A stretch of DNA of 64,000 nt from an uncultured Prevotellaceae bacterium (GCA_900318535.1 ONKU01000005.1:62001-126000), one strand, 5' to 3'. Positions 42,665 to 51,370 are shown, counted from the first letter of the stretch. Notes: a model not told the origin generated them from the sequence alone. Made by a program: numbers and translations.

Positions 42665-43801
42665 TCAGTCCACTACTTTGTGAGCTCCGTCGCTGATGAT
42701 GACGTTGATTACCTCGGGCTCATGTCCGTATTTTGCATTGAATTTCTCCTTGGCTGTAGCGATGAAGTTGTCATATCGCTCATCCTTGACCAGGTTGATG
42801 GTGCAGCCGCCAAAGCCGCCGCCCATGATGCGCGAACCGGTCACGCCGCACTCGCGGGCCACATCGTTGAGGTAGTCCAGCTCCTCGCAGCTCACTTCAT
42901 AGTCCCTTGACAGGCCATCATGCGTCTCAAACATGCAACGGCCAACGGTCTCGTAGTCGCCACGCTCCAGCGCATCGCACACGTCAAGCACACGCTGTTT
43001 CTCGCCGATGACGAAGCGGGCACGGCGGTAATCCTCATCGCTCACCTTATCGCGCACGTCGGCCAGCATGGTATAGGTGGCGTCGCGCAGGGTCTCTAAA
43101 CCCAGGGTAGCAGCCACGCGCTCGCAGGACTCACGGCGCTTGTTATAGGGCGAGTCCACCAGTTCGTGCTTCACCTTGCTGTTGAGCAGCACCAGCTTGT
43201 AGCCCTCGGGATGGAAGGGGAAATATTCATGCTCGAGCGAGCGGCAATCAAGGCGCATGAGGCAATCCTTCTTGCCGAACACGCTGGCGAACTGGTCCAT
43301 GATGCCACAGTTCACGCCACAGTAGTTGTGCTCAGTGCTTTGGCCGATTTTTGCCAGCTCGAACTTGTCAATCTTGTTGTCGTTGAACATGTCATTCAGC
43401 GCAAAGGCGAAGCAGGACTCAAGCGCTGCCGATGAAGACAGGCCAGCTCCCAGGGGCACATTGCCCGCAAACACCGTGTCAAAGCCCTTGACCGTGCCGC
43501 CGCGCTTGATGGTCTCACGGCAAACGCCAAAGATGTAGCGCGCCCACTGCTCCTGAGGTGCATCCTCCTCATTGAGGCCGAACTCGCTGTAGGCGTCCAT
43601 GTCCATACTGTAGACACGCACCTTGTCGGTACCGTTAATGTTGATCGCAGCCATGATGTACTTGTCAATGGCTCCCGGAAATACAAAACCACCGTTATAG
43701 TCGGTGTGTTCTCCAATCAGGTTGATGCGGCCAGCCGAAGCATAAATCACGCAATCGGTGCCGAAACGATTTTTGAATTGCTCTTGAATTCTCTCTTTCA
43801 T
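42665..43801 (-). CDS. galK: Galactokinase
   Basis: GalK phosphorylates galactose to galactose 1-phosphate with ATP. This 378-residue GHMP kinase has the galactokinase signature GRINLIGEHTDYNGGFVFP near residue 25-45, the phosphate-binding PLGAGLSSSAALE near 115, and the C-terminal GGGFGGCTINLV. It is the first gene of the galK-galM-nucleotidyltransferase run. The 135 bases upstream hold no clear -33/-7 pair, so its promoter was not identified. Confidence 0.95.
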   Translation of the reverse strand: MKERIQEQFKNRFGTDCVIYASAGRINLIGEHTDYNGGFVFPGAIDKYIMAAININGTDKVRVYSMDMDAYSEFGLNEEDAPQEQWARYIFGVCRETIKRGGTVKGFDTVFAGNVPLGAGLSSSAALESCFAFALNDMFNDNKIDKFELAKIGQSTEHNYCGVNCGIMDQFASVFGKKDCLMRLDCRSLEHEYFPFHPEGYKLVLLNSKVKHELVDSPYNKRRESCERVAATLGLETLRDATYTMLADVRDKVSDEDYRRARFVIGEKQRVLDVCDALERGDYETVGRCMFETHDGLSRDYEVSCEELDYLNDVARECGVTGSRIMGGGFGGCTINLVKDERYDNFIATAKEKFNAKYGHEPEVINVIISDGAHKVVD

Positions 43802-43936
43802 TGTGAATAAAATATTTAGTTAATGATTGATCTTCTAATCTAATAGTATAGAAACAATGCGATAGGGATATTGCAACAAAACACTGGGAACATACCTTAC
43901 CGGCAATTCCCGCCCCGTTGAATCACAACCCAGAAG

Positions 43937-44416
43937 CTACTTGATAAAGTAGTTGCTTCTGTCGTTGATGATTCGCTCAACGTTCTCGATATTGATGTGT
44001 CCGTTAATGACAACCAGGGCATCGGCCGTCATACTGGCATTCGCAAGTACGAGCTCGGTGACGTACTGACCATCACGACGTGCAAGCACCATGAGATTGT
44101 CGTCGCCACGCTGGTTGGTCATTATTTCCTCGTAGTAGCGGTTCTTATAAAGATTCTGCAGGTGCTTGCGGAACTTATCGCGAACATTGCCGTTGCATTT
44201 ACTCAAATCAAGCACTTGCACCGAATTGATGCCGATGCTCGATTCTGACAAGGTAGGCGATAAAATGCGTCCTAGTCCCAGTAAGCCACTGCCCACGTTG
44301 ACATATTCGGCATGCCTTGCATCACGCAGGTCGTTAATGATGTCATCGGCATTACGGGTGTACAGGCTACAAGAAACCACCAATGCTGAAAACAATAATA
44401 ACAGTGCTTTTTTCAT
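43937..44416 (-). CDS. DUF4252 lipoprotein
   Basis: This 159-residue protein has a lipoprotein signal (KKALLLLFSALVVSC, lipobox VVSC with Cys16). The C-terminal segment ADALVVINGHINIENVERIIND matches the LVV-x-x-G-x-x pattern that ends DUF4252 domains of Bacteroidetes. The mature part is a small alpha/beta domain, probably attached to a membrane in the periplasm or on the surface. Function is unknown. It is divergent from pgk. Confidence 0.75.
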   Translation of the reverse strand: MKKALLLLFSALVVSCSLYTRNADDIINDLRDARHAEYVNVGSGLLGLGRILSPTLSESSIGINSVQVLDLSKCNGNVRDKFRKHLQNLYKNRYYEEIMTNQRGDDNLMVLARRDGQYVTELVLANASMTADALVVINGHINIENVERIINDRSNYFIK

Positions 44417-44569
44417 ATCTACACATTTTTTTAGTTTACAGAGGGCAAATATAGCGCAAAAAGTCCGTTAATGGTCGATGTTAATTCTTAAAAATGGCAA
44501 AATAGCAGAAATCACCGCTAAAAAAATGATTTTTTCCATAAAACGGACTCCATTTGAAGATAATTTCTT

Positions 44570-44577
44570 AATTTTGC
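44570..44577 (+). promoter_or_regulatory. -7 box of pgk
   Basis: TAATTTTG followed by CAG lies 52 bases before the ATG at 44629. No well-placed -33 element is seen. Confidence 0.5.
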
Positions 44578-44628
44578 AGTTTAAATAGATCATAACAGTT
44601 ATCAACAATTCATACATTTAATAACAAC

Positions 44629-45882
44629 ATGGCTAAAATCAATGATTTTAATTTTGCCGGTAAGAAGGCAATCGTGCGCGTAGACTTTAACGTACCCCTG
44701 AACGAAAAAGGAGAAATCACCGACGACACCCGCATCCGTGGTGCAGTCCCCACATTAAAGAAGATTCTTGCCGACGGCGGTGCGCTCATCATCATGTCAC
44801 ACATGGGCAAGCCCAAAGGCAAAATCAACCATAAAATGTCTCTGAGCCAGATTACCAGTGCTGTAGCCGCTGCGTTGTGCACCCCTGTAAAGTTTGCTCA
44901 GGATAGTGCCGATGCCAAGGCTCAAGCCGATGAGCTGCAGCCCGGTGAGGTGCTCTTGCTCGAGAACCTGCGCTTCCACCCCGAAGAGGAAGGCAAGCCC
45001 GTTGGCATCGAGAAGGATGATCCCAACTATGATGCCGCCAAGAAGGAGATGAAGACCCGCCAGACCGAGTTTGCCAAGACCCTGGCCAGCTATGCCGACG
45101 TATATGTGAACGATGCCTTTGGTACCGCTCACCGTCGCCACGCATCCACTGCCGTTATCGCCGACTTCTTCGACAATGACCACAAGATGCTGGGTTACCT
45201 GATGGAGAAGGAAGTGACCGCTATCGACAACGTGATGAAGAATGCTCAGCACCCCTTCACCGCTATCATCGGCGGCAGCAAGGTTTCATCTAAGCTGTCG
45301 GTTATCAAGAACTTGCTCGACAAGGTGGACAACCTCATCATCGGCGGTGGTATGGGTTATACCTTCATCAAGGCACAGGGTGGCCACATCGGCGACTCGC
45401 TGCACGAGGACGACCTGATGCCCGAGGCTCTGAACGTCATCGCCGCTGCCAAGGAGAAAGGCGTGAACCTGAGCCTCTCGGTAGCTACTGTAGCCGGTGA
45501 CAGCTTCTCCAATGACGCTAACCGCCAGACTGTTGACATCTACAACATTCCCGACGGTTGGGAGGGTATGGATGCCAGCGAAGCATCGCTTGAGAACTGG
45601 AAGAAGATCATCCTCGACTCCAAGACCATCCTGTGGAACGGTCCTGTAGGCGTATTTGAGTTTGAAAACTTTGCACACGGCACCGGCGAGATCGCCAAGT
45701 ATGTAGCCGAGGCAACCCAAAACGGAGCCTACTCGCTCGTGGGCGGTGGCGACTCAGTAGCAGCCGTCAACAAGTTCGGCCTTGCCGACAAGGTATCCTA
45801 CGTCTCAACCGGCGGCGGTGCTATGCTCGAAGCCATCGAGGGCAAGACCCTGCCCGGCGTAGCAGCCATCCTGGGCGAGTAA
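44629..45882 (+). CDS. pgk: Phosphoglycerate kinase
   Basis: Pgk makes ATP and 3-phosphoglycerate from 1,3-bisphosphoglycerate in glycolysis. The 417-residue protein shows the family signature [15 protein letters not shown] near residue 9, SHMGKPKGK near 60, [12 protein letters not shown] near 165 and the C-terminal nucleotide-binding [16 protein letters not shown] with FVSTGGGA-like [11 protein letters not shown]. It is transcribed alone. A period-8 repeat region and a terminator (46025) follow. Confidence 0.97.
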   Translation: MAKINDFNFAGKKAIVRVDFNVPLNEKGEITDDTRIRGAVPTLKKILADGGALIIMSHMGKPKGKINHKMSLSQITSAVAAALCTPVKFAQDSADAKAQADELQPGEVLLLENLRFHPEEEGKPVGIEKDDPNYDAAKKEMKTRQTEFAKTLASYADVYVNDAFGTAHRRHASTAVIADFFDNDHKMLGYLMEKEVTAIDNVMKNAQHPFTAIIGGSKVSSKLSVIKNLLDKVDNLIIGGGMGYTFIKAQGGHIGDSLHEDDLMPEALNVIAAAKEKGVNLSLSVATVAGDSFSNDANRQTVDIYNIPDGWEGMDASEASLENWKKIILDSKTILWNGPVGVFEFENFAHGTGEIAKYVAEATQNGAYSLVGGGDSVAAVNKFGLADKVSYVSTGGGAMLEAIEGKTLPGVAAILGE

Positions 45883-45907
45883 CCCTAGCCTGCCGATTTG
45901 GCCTCAC

Positions 45908-46015
45908 GCTAAGGCGCAGAGCCGCTAAGATTTTATAGGTCGGCGAATTAAACGAATTTAACTAATTGGCATCCGCGCTCTTGGGCTTCATGCTAAGGCG
46001 CTAAGGCGCTAAGAT
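45908..46015. repeat. Period-8 GCTAAGGC repeat blocks
   Basis: GCTAAGGC occurs in an eight-base array at 45992-46015 (GCTAAGGC, GCTAAGGC, GCTAAGAT). A degenerate version at 45908-45931 (GCTAAGGC, GCAGAGCC, GCTAAGAT) lies 84 bases upstream. Confidence 0.65.
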
Positions 46016-46024
46016 TTAATCAAT

Positions 46025-46067
46025 CAGACAACTTGGATTTTCACAATCTGAGTTGTCTGTTTTTTTA
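46025..46067 (+). terminator. Terminator of pgk
   Basis: CAGACAACT at 46025-46033 pairs with AGTTGTCTG at 46051-46059, with GATT/AATC inside, followed by eight T at 46060-46067. Confidence 0.88.
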
Positions 46068-46089
46068 TTCAATAGGTTTTTAATATTAG

Positions 46090-46123
46090 TTGCACTATAT
46101 TTGGGAAAAAAGCATTACCTTTG
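46090..46123 (+). promoter_or_regulatory. Promoter of pta-ackA
   Basis: TACCTTTG at 46116-46123 is a -7 box with TTGC at 46090-46093, 22 bases upstream. A second possible -7 box, TATATTTG, is at 46096-46103. The ATG of pta is at 46179. Confidence 0.5.
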
Positions 46124-46178
46124 GGGCAATTAAACGTGAATAATCAATTTTCCTAAAATACGATTTAAAAAGAGAACA

Positions 46179-47189
46179 ATGGAACCTTTGTTTGAGAAAC
46201 TCAAGAGCAACGCGATTGCCAACAGGCAGCGCATCATCCTTCCCGAGAGTACTGAACCCCGCACCTTGACGGCCGCCAACCGCATTATCGCCGATGGCAT
46301 CGCCGACATCGTCCTCATTGGCGACAAAGCCGAAATATTGGCCAAGGCCGCTGAACTGGGACTCGAAAACATCGACAAGGCCACGGTTGTAAATCCCAAC
46401 GACGCCGAAGCTGTCGAGAAATATGCCCAGCTGTTCTATGAGCTGCGCAAGTCCAAGGGCGTGACCATCGAGGACGCCCGCAAGAAAGTGCTCGACCCAC
46501 TGTACCTGGGATGCCTGATTATCAAGAACGGTGATGCCGACGGCCAGGTAGCCGGTGCCATGAACACCACAGGCAACGTGCTGCGTGCTGCCTTCCAGGT
46601 ATTGAAGACTGCTCCCGGCATCAGCACCGTGAGCGGCGCATTCCTGATGCTGTTGCCCGAGGGTTCGCCCTACGGCCACAATGGTGTGATGGTATTTGCC
46701 GACTGCGCTGTCGTTCCCGATCCCGATGCCCAGCAGCTGGCACAGATTGCCGTGAGCGCCGACCGCACCGCACGCGCTCTGGCCGAAATCGACGATCCCA
46801 AGATTGCCATGCTGAGCTTCTCGACCAAGGGCAGCGCCAAGCATGAGCGCGTGGACAAGGTTGTAGAGGCTACCCGCCTGGCCCTTGAGATGAATCCTAA
46901 CCTGAAGATTGACGGTGAATTGCAGGCCGACGCCGCCATCGTTCCCAGTGTGGGCGCCAGCAAAGCTCCCGGCAGCACGATTGCCGGTCATGCCAACGTG
47001 CTCGTCTTCCCCGACCTGGGTGTGGGCAACATCGCTTACAAGCTGGTTCAGCGCATCGCTGGTGCCAAGGCCGTAGGTCCCGTCCTGCAAGGTCTTGCCG
47101 CTCCTGTCAACGACTTGTCGCGCGGCTGCAACGATGACGACATCTACCGCACCGTGATCCTGACCTGCAACCAGGCGATTAACAGATAG
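46179..47189 (+). CDS. pta: Phosphate acetyltransferase
   Basis: Pta converts acetyl-CoA and phosphate to acetyl phosphate. The 336-residue protein is the short form lacking the N-terminal regulatory domain: it starts MEPLFEKLKSNAIANRQRIILPES and has family blocks VAGAMNTTGNVLRAAFQVLKT, FADCAVVPDPDAQQLAQIA, AMLSFSTKGSAKHE and VFPDLGVGNIAYKLVQRIAGA. It lies 50 bases before ackA, with a 14-base tandem repeat in the gap. Together they form the acetate-producing, ATP-yielding branch of fermentation. Confidence 0.96.
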   Translation: MEPLFEKLKSNAIANRQRIILPESTEPRTLTAANRIIADGIADIVLIGDKAEILAKAAELGLENIDKATVVNPNDAEAVEKYAQLFYELRKSKGVTIEDARKKVLDPLYLGCLIIKNGDADGQVAGAMNTTGNVLRAAFQVLKTAPGISTVSGAFLMLLPEGSPYGHNGVMVFADCAVVPDPDAQQLAQIAVSADRTARALAEIDDPKIAMLSFSTKGSAKHERVDKVVEATRLALEMNPNLKIDGELQADAAIVPSVGASKAPGSTIAGHANVLVFPDLGVGNIAYKLVQRIAGAKAVGPVLQGLAAPVNDLSRGCNDDDIYRTVILTCNQAINR

Positions 47190-47217
47190 ATTAGTGATTA
47201 GAGATTAGTGATTAGAG
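47190..47217. repeat. Tandem repeat of 14 bases between pta and ackA
   Basis: ATTAGTGATTAGAG occurs twice, head to tail. It is a member of the TTAG/CTAA short-period repeats of this window. Confidence 0.7.
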
Positions 47218-47239
47218 AAATTTAAAAACTATTATAATA

Positions 47240-48454
47240 ATGAATATCTTAGTATTGAATTGCGGCAGCAGCTCTGCCAAGTATAAACTCATCGAGATTA
47301 AAGAGAACAAGACCCTCGCCGAGGGTGGTGTGGAGAAAATCGGTCTGCCCGACGGTTTCATCAAGCTGAAATTCGACGATGGCAGCAAGAAGAACATCGA
47401 CCTGGGTCTTATCGACCATAAGGGTGCCATCAAGGCTATCCTCGATGCCCTGATCAACCCCGAATATGGCTGCATCAAGGATCTGAAGGAAATCGACGCT
47501 GTTGGTCACCGCGTGGTGCATGGTGGCGAGAAGTTCAGCCGCAGTGTCCTCATCACCGACGAGGTGAAGGAGATGATTCGCGAGTGCTACGGCATTGCCC
47601 CGCTGCACAATCCCGTGAACATGGCAGGCATCGAGGCTATCGAGGCCGTATTGCCCAATGTGCCCCAGGTGGCTGTGTTTGACACTGCCTTCCACCAGAC
47701 GATGCCCAAGTCGGCATTCATGTATCCCCTGCCCATGGAGTACTATACCAACGACCACGTTCGCCGCTACGGCTTCCACGGCACTAGCCACCGCTTCATC
47801 GCTCAGCGCGTGTGCGAAATGCTGGGCACAACTCCCGAGGGCAAGCGCATCATCAGCTGCCACATCGGTAACGGCGCCAGCATCAGCGCCATCAAGGACG
47901 GCAAGAGCATCGACACCACGATGGGTCTGACCCCCACCGAGGGCCTGATGATGGGTACCCGCTCGGGTGACGTCGATCCCGGTGCATTGCTGTTCCTCAT
48001 GGAGAAATACAACCTCAGTCCCAAGGAGATGCTCAACATCATCAACAAGAAGAGCGGTGTGCTGGGTATCACTGGCGTGAGCAGCGATATGCGTGACGTC
48101 GTTGACGCCGCCGAGAAGGACCACAACGAGCGTGCTCAGCTGGCTCTCGACATGTACGAGCTGCGCATCCTCAAGACCATCGGCGCCTATGCAGCCGAGT
48201 TGAACGGTGTGGACATCATCGCCTTCACGGGCGGTGTGGGTGAAAACCAGTTCCAGACCCGCAAGCGCGTGTGCCGCAACCTGTCCTACCTGGGCGTGAA
48301 GATTGACGAAGAGCTCAACGACACCCTGTGGCGCGGCAAGGAAGGCGAGATCAGCACGCCCGACAGCAAAGTCAAGGTTGTTGTCGTCCTCACCGACGAG
48401 GAATACATGATTGCCCGTGACACCGAAGCCATCGTCGAGGGTCGCGAACCGTAA
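47240..48454 (+). CDS. ackA: Acetate kinase
   Basis: AckA makes ATP and acetate from acetyl phosphate and ADP. The 404-residue protein shows the family signatures LVLNCGSSSAKYKL near residue 4, VGHRVVHGGEKF near 85, FDTAFHQTMP near 150, RRYGFHGTSHRF near 180 and the C-terminal FTGGVGENQFQTRK. It closes the pta-ackA unit. A palindromic repeat with a following T run (48501-48533) may serve as its terminator. Confidence 0.97.
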   Translation: MNILVLNCGSSSAKYKLIEIKENKTLAEGGVEKIGLPDGFIKLKFDDGSKKNIDLGLIDHKGAIKAILDALINPEYGCIKDLKEIDAVGHRVVHGGEKFSRSVLITDEVKEMIRECYGIAPLHNPVNMAGIEAIEAVLPNVPQVAVFDTAFHQTMPKSAFMYPLPMEYYTNDHVRRYGFHGTSHRFIAQRVCEMLGTTPEGKRIISCHIGNGASISAIKDGKSIDTTMGLTPTEGLMMGTRSGDVDPGALLFLMEKYNLSPKEMLNIINKKSGVLGITGVSSDMRDVVDAAEKDHNERAQLALDMYELRILKTIGAYAAELNGVDIIAFTGGVGENQFQTRKRVCRNLSYLGVKIDEELNDTLWRGKEGEISTPDSKVKVVVVLTDEEYMIARDTEAIVEGREP

Positions 48455-48500
48455 AGCAAACTGCGAATTACACAAATTAAACTAACCGTTTAATGAATAT

Positions 48501-48524
48501 AGAGACGCAAAATTTTGCGTCTCT
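48501..48524. repeat. Perfect 24-base REP-like palindrome
   Basis: AGAGACGCAAAA is followed at once by its exact complement TTTTGCGTCTCT. An ACTTTTTTT run follows at 48525-48533, so on the plus strand it could act as the ackA terminator. It is the same family as the repeats at 2490 and 56851. Confidence 0.8.
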
Positions 48525-48536
48525 ACTTTTTTTATG

Positions 48537-48544
48537 TACTTTTG
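48537..48544 (+). promoter_or_regulatory. -7 box of pheS
   Basis: TACTTTTG lies 24 bases before the ATG at 48569 and supports that start over one further upstream. Confidence 0.5.
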
Positions 48545-48568
48545 CACGTTAATTCAATAGAGAAGACT

Positions 48569-49606
48569 ATGTTAAAGGACAAAATAGAGGCGCTGAAGGC
48601 GCAAATTGCAGACCTCAAGGCTGAGAATGAGGAGGCCTTGGAGGCTTTGCGTATCAAATATCTGAGCAAGAAAGGTGAAGTAACCGCTTTATTCAACGAG
48701 TTCCGAGATGTGCCCCCCGAGCAGAAACGCGAACTTGGCCAGAAACTCAACGAGTTGAAAAACCTGGCCACCGAGAAGATCAATGCACTGCGCGAGGCCA
48801 CCAAGCAACAGGCCAAAGAGCAGAACAAGATTGACATCACTCGTCCCGCTTTCCCAGCTGAACTGGGTACCCGTCACCCCATCTCGGTGGTGCGCAAGCA
48901 GATCATCGACATCTTCTCCCGTCTGGGCTTCACCATTGCCGACGGCCCCGAGGTCGAGGATGACTGGCACGTTTTCAGTGCGCTGAACTTCGCCGCTGAC
49001 CATCCCGCACGTGACATGCAGGATACCTTTTTCATCGAGAAGAACGAACAGGATGTGACCCGCAACATCGTGCTCAGGAGCCACACCAGCTCGGTACAGG
49101 TGCGCACGATGGAGCGTCAGCAGCCGCCCATCCGCATCATCTGCCCCGGCCGCGTTTACCGCAACGAGGCCATCACCGCCCGCGCCCACTGCTTCTTTCA
49201 CCAGATTGAAGGCTTATACATTGATAAAAACGTGACTTTTGCAGACCTGAAGCAGGTGCTGCTGCACTTCGCCAAGGAGCTTTTCGGCACCGAGACCGAG
49301 ATCCGTCTGCGTCCCAGCTACTTCCCGTTCACCGAGCCCAGTGCCGAGATGGACGTGACCTGCATGCTGTGCGGCGGCAAGGGCTGCGGTTTCTGCAAGC
49401 ATACGGGTTGGGTCGAGATTCTGGGTTGCGGCATGGTGGATCCCGCTGTGCTTGAAGCCAGCGGTATCGACAGCACCGTCTATAGCGGCTATGCCTTCGG
49501 CCTTGGCGTAGAGCGTATCACCAACCTCAAGTATATGGTGAAGGACCTGCGCATGTTCAGCGAGAACGATGTCCGCTTCCTTGACGAGTTCAAGAGCGCA
49601 CATTGA
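48569..49606 (+). CDS. pheS: Phenylalanine-tRNA ligase alpha subunit
   Basis: PheS is the catalytic subunit of the class II enzyme that charges tRNA-Phe. The 345-residue protein has an N-terminal coiled-coil tRNA-binding region (MLKDKIEALKAQIADLKAENEEALEALRIKYL), motif 1 near FPAELGTRHPISVV, motif 2 with RITARAHCFFHQIEGLYI and motif 3 GYAFGLGVERITNLKY. A four-Cys segment CMLCGGKGCGFCKHTGW resembles the zinc-ribbon-like insert of Bacteroidetes PheS. pheT is not adjacent; the next gene is nth. Confidence 0.96.
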   Translation: MLKDKIEALKAQIADLKAENEEALEALRIKYLSKKGEVTALFNEFRDVPPEQKRELGQKLNELKNLATEKINALREATKQQAKEQNKIDITRPAFPAELGTRHPISVVRKQIIDIFSRLGFTIADGPEVEDDWHVFSALNFAADHPARDMQDTFFIEKNEQDVTRNIVLRSHTSSVQVRTMERQQPPIRIICPGRVYRNEAITARAHCFFHQIEGLYIDKNVTFADLKQVLLHFAKELFGTETEIRLRPSYFPFTEPSAEMDVTCMLCGGKGCGFCKHTGWVEILGCGMVDPAVLEASGIDSTVYSGYAFGLGVERITNLKYMVKDLRMFSENDVRFLDEFKSAH

Positions 49607-49607
49607 G

Positions 49608-49630
49608 TTTTTACCGCTTGGCGGTAAAAA
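49608..49630. repeat. Short perfect palindrome after pheS
   Basis: TTTTTACCGC and GCGGTAAAAA flank a three-base loop (TTG). It has no T run after the stem on either strand, so a terminator role is unclear. It is the left flank of a seven-base-period repeat. Confidence 0.6.
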
Positions 49631-49660
49631 AGTTTAGAGTATAGAGTTTAGGGTTTAGAG
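49631..49660. repeat. Seven-base-period TTTAG repeat
   Basis: AGTTTAG, AGTATAG, AGTTTAG and GGTTTAG follow in frame of seven bases between two palindromes, downstream of pheS and upstream of nth. Confidence 0.65.
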
Positions 49661-49662
49661 AG

Positions 49663-49685
49663 GTGCCGTGACTGAGTCACGGCAC
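49663..49685. repeat. Short perfect palindrome before nth
   Basis: GTGCCGTGAC and GTCACGGCAC flank a three-base loop (TGA), 49 bases before the nth ATG. It mirrors the palindrome at 49608 in size but not sequence. Confidence 0.65.
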
Positions 49686-49733
49686 AGGGAACCTGGCTCT
49701 ACGGCAAATGACAGGCTTTGCAATAAAACTAGC

Positions 49734-50363
49734 ATGACAATTAAGGAGCGATATCAGGGAATACTGGAGTATTTCCAGCAGGCACAGCCCAATCCCGAGA
49801 CCGAATTGCAGCACGGCAGTCCCTATGAACTGCTGGTGGCAGTGATGTTGAGTGCCCAATGCACCGACAAGCGGGTGAACATGGTCACTCCTGCCCTGTT
49901 TCAGGCCTACCCCACTCCGCAAGCCATGGCTGCTGCCAGTGTTGAGGAAATCCTGCAATACGTCAAGAGCGTCTCCTATCCAAACAGCAAAGCCGCCCAC
50001 TTGCAGGCAATGGCCAGGATGCTGGTAGATGAGTTTGAAGGCCAGGTGCCCGACAACATGAAGGACCTGACCTCGCTGCCCGGCGTGGGACGCAAGACGG
50101 CCAATGTGGTGATGGGCGCTGCCTTTGGTCAACCGACAATTCCTGTTGACACTCATGTCTATCGCGTTTCGCACCGTTTGGGCTTGTCACAAGGCAAAAC
50201 TCCTGACGACGTTGAACGCGACCTGAGCCGCCACATTCCCGCTCCATTACGCTTCAAGGCTCACCACTGGATATTGCTGCACGGGCGGTATGTATGCAAA
50301 TCACTTCGCCCCGATTGCTTGAACTGCGGTATCCAGCAGTATTGCAAGCAGTATAACAAATAG
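49734..50363 (+). CDS. nth: Endonuclease III
   Basis: Nth removes oxidised pyrimidines from DNA and nicks the strand. The 209-residue protein has the helix-hairpin-helix LPGVGRKTANVV with catalytic Lys121, the catalytic Asp139 in VDTHVYRVSHRLGL, and the C-terminal [4Fe-4S] loop with Cys188, Cys195, Cys198 and Cys204 (C-x6-C-x2-C-x5-C). The ATG at 49734 was chosen because the family starts there; the open frame extends upstream through the palindrome at 49663. Confidence 0.95.
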   Translation: MTIKERYQGILEYFQQAQPNPETELQHGSPYELLVAVMLSAQCTDKRVNMVTPALFQAYPTPQAMAAASVEEILQYVKSVSYPNSKAAHLQAMARMLVDEFEGQVPDNMKDLTSLPGVGRKTANVVMGAAFGQPTIPVDTHVYRVSHRLGLSQGKTPDDVERDLSRHIPAPLRFKAHHWILLHGRYVCKSLRPDCLNCGIQQYCKQYNK

Positions 50364-50526
50364 GGTGTCCTTTATGAGCGGCAAAGTGTCCCAAATTTCA
50401 CATAATTGGTAGTTTTAAGCCTGCTTGATTAAACCAAGCGAGTTTTCAAGTGTCAAAGAAACGTTTTTTCGTAAATAAGCATATAAACAAGAAAACAACC
50501 CAATCGTATTAAATAAAGAAAAGATT

Positions 50527-51147
50527 ATGAAGAAAGTTTTTGTTTTGATTGCTGCTGCAATCGTTAGCATGAGCGCTATGGCTCAAGTTCAATTTGGTGG
50601 AAAGGTCGGTTTTGACATGACCCACTTCTGGGGCAAGGATGTTGGGCACGATCTTGTACCCAACTATCAATTAGGTTTGATGATGGAATATAAGTTTAAT
50701 CCGTCGTTTGCTATCGCTCCTGAAGTTGTCTTTGCAGCCCAAGGTGGCAAGGAATCTGAAGATGGCGCTAAAGTCACCTATCACACCAACTATATTAATG
50801 TCCCCGTGATGCTCAAGTTCTATGCTACGCCGTCATTCAGCATTGACTTTGGACCTCAAGTTGGCTTCAATGTTTATAGCAAAGCCACGGCTGCCTACAG
50901 CGGTTACAAAGCAACTCTTGATATTAAGGAGATGACCAACTTAGTTGACTTTGGTGTGGGATTAGGTTGCACATATAACTTGACCAATAATGCTTTTGTT
51001 CAGGCCCGTTATAATCTTGGTTTGACCAAAGCATTCAAAGGTGGCAGCGAAACGTTTGACTATGAGGGATATGACATCGAACTGAGTGGCGATTCTCCCG
51101 ACGTCAAGAACGGCAACATCCAGATTGCCTTCGGTATGAAGTTCTGA
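50527..51147 (+). CDS. Outer-membrane beta-barrel protein (porin-like family)
   Basis: This 206-residue protein has a signal peptide (MKKVFVLIAAAIVSMSAMA) and a short barrel domain of alternating strands ending IQIAFGMKF, where the terminal Phe is typical for outer-membrane insertion. Segments such as FGGKVGFDMTHFWG, SFAIAPEVVFAAQGG, TNYINVPVMLKFYATPSFSIDFGPQVGF and VDFGVGLGCTYNLTNNAFVQARYNLGL place it with PF13568-type barrels. Its codon composition is more AT-rich than neighbours such as pheS. It is followed by a strong terminator and lies alone. Confidence 0.82.
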   Translation: MKKVFVLIAAAIVSMSAMAQVQFGGKVGFDMTHFWGKDVGHDLVPNYQLGLMMEYKFNPSFAIAPEVVFAAQGGKESEDGAKVTYHTNYINVPVMLKFYATPSFSIDFGPQVGFNVYSKATAAYSGYKATLDIKEMTNLVDFGVGLGCTYNLTNNAFVQARYNLGLTKAFKGGSETFDYEGYDIELSGDSPDVKNGNIQIAFGMKF

Positions 51148-51182
51148 TTATAGAATCAAGATTGAGAGAGAAAATAATTCAG

Positions 51183-51218
51183 TAAAGCGGCTGCTCCGTC
51201 ATTGGAGCAGCCGCTTTA
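51183..51218 (+). terminator. Terminator of the barrel gene
   Basis: A 15-base perfect stem (TAAAGCGGCTGCTCC at 51183-51197 with its complement at 51204-51218) is followed by ATTCTTCT. Confidence 0.85.
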
Positions 51219-51337
51219 ATTCTTCTCGCCAGTATGGTCACAAAAAATCTTGTATAAGACATCGCTACGACCTGCTGTTGATTACAGTAGTTTGAATTCT
51301 AAATTTATATATAAAAATATAAAAATTACTTAAAATA

Positions 51338-51370
51338 TTTGTAAGATTCAAAAAATCCATAGTACATTTG
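51338..51370 (+). promoter_or_regulatory. Full promoter for a candidate small RNA
   Basis: TTTG at 51338-51341 and TACATTTG at 51363-51370 are 21 bases apart, an exact match to the Bacteroidetes -33/-7 layout. No coding frame follows on this strand; instead a hairpin and T run follow within 65 bases. Confidence 0.65.

Larger units (their letters stand above)
45883..46178. other. Intergenic region with period-8 repeats, terminator and pta promoter
   Basis: The gap between pgk and pta holds two GCTAAGGC repeat blocks, an A/T-rich link (with GAATTAAACGAATTTAAC), a rho-independent terminator and a -7 box. I find no gene in it. Confidence 0.65.

Noticed and set aside
47249-48475. A 408-codon minus-strand frame opposite ackA
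   Set aside because: It mirrors the ackA coding sequence and has no recognisable domain or promoter.
49652-49658. Resemblance of GGTTTAG/TTTAGGG to telomere repeats
   Set aside because: Only one unit matches and the rest of the array differs; a circular bacterial chromosome gives no reason to expect telomeric function.
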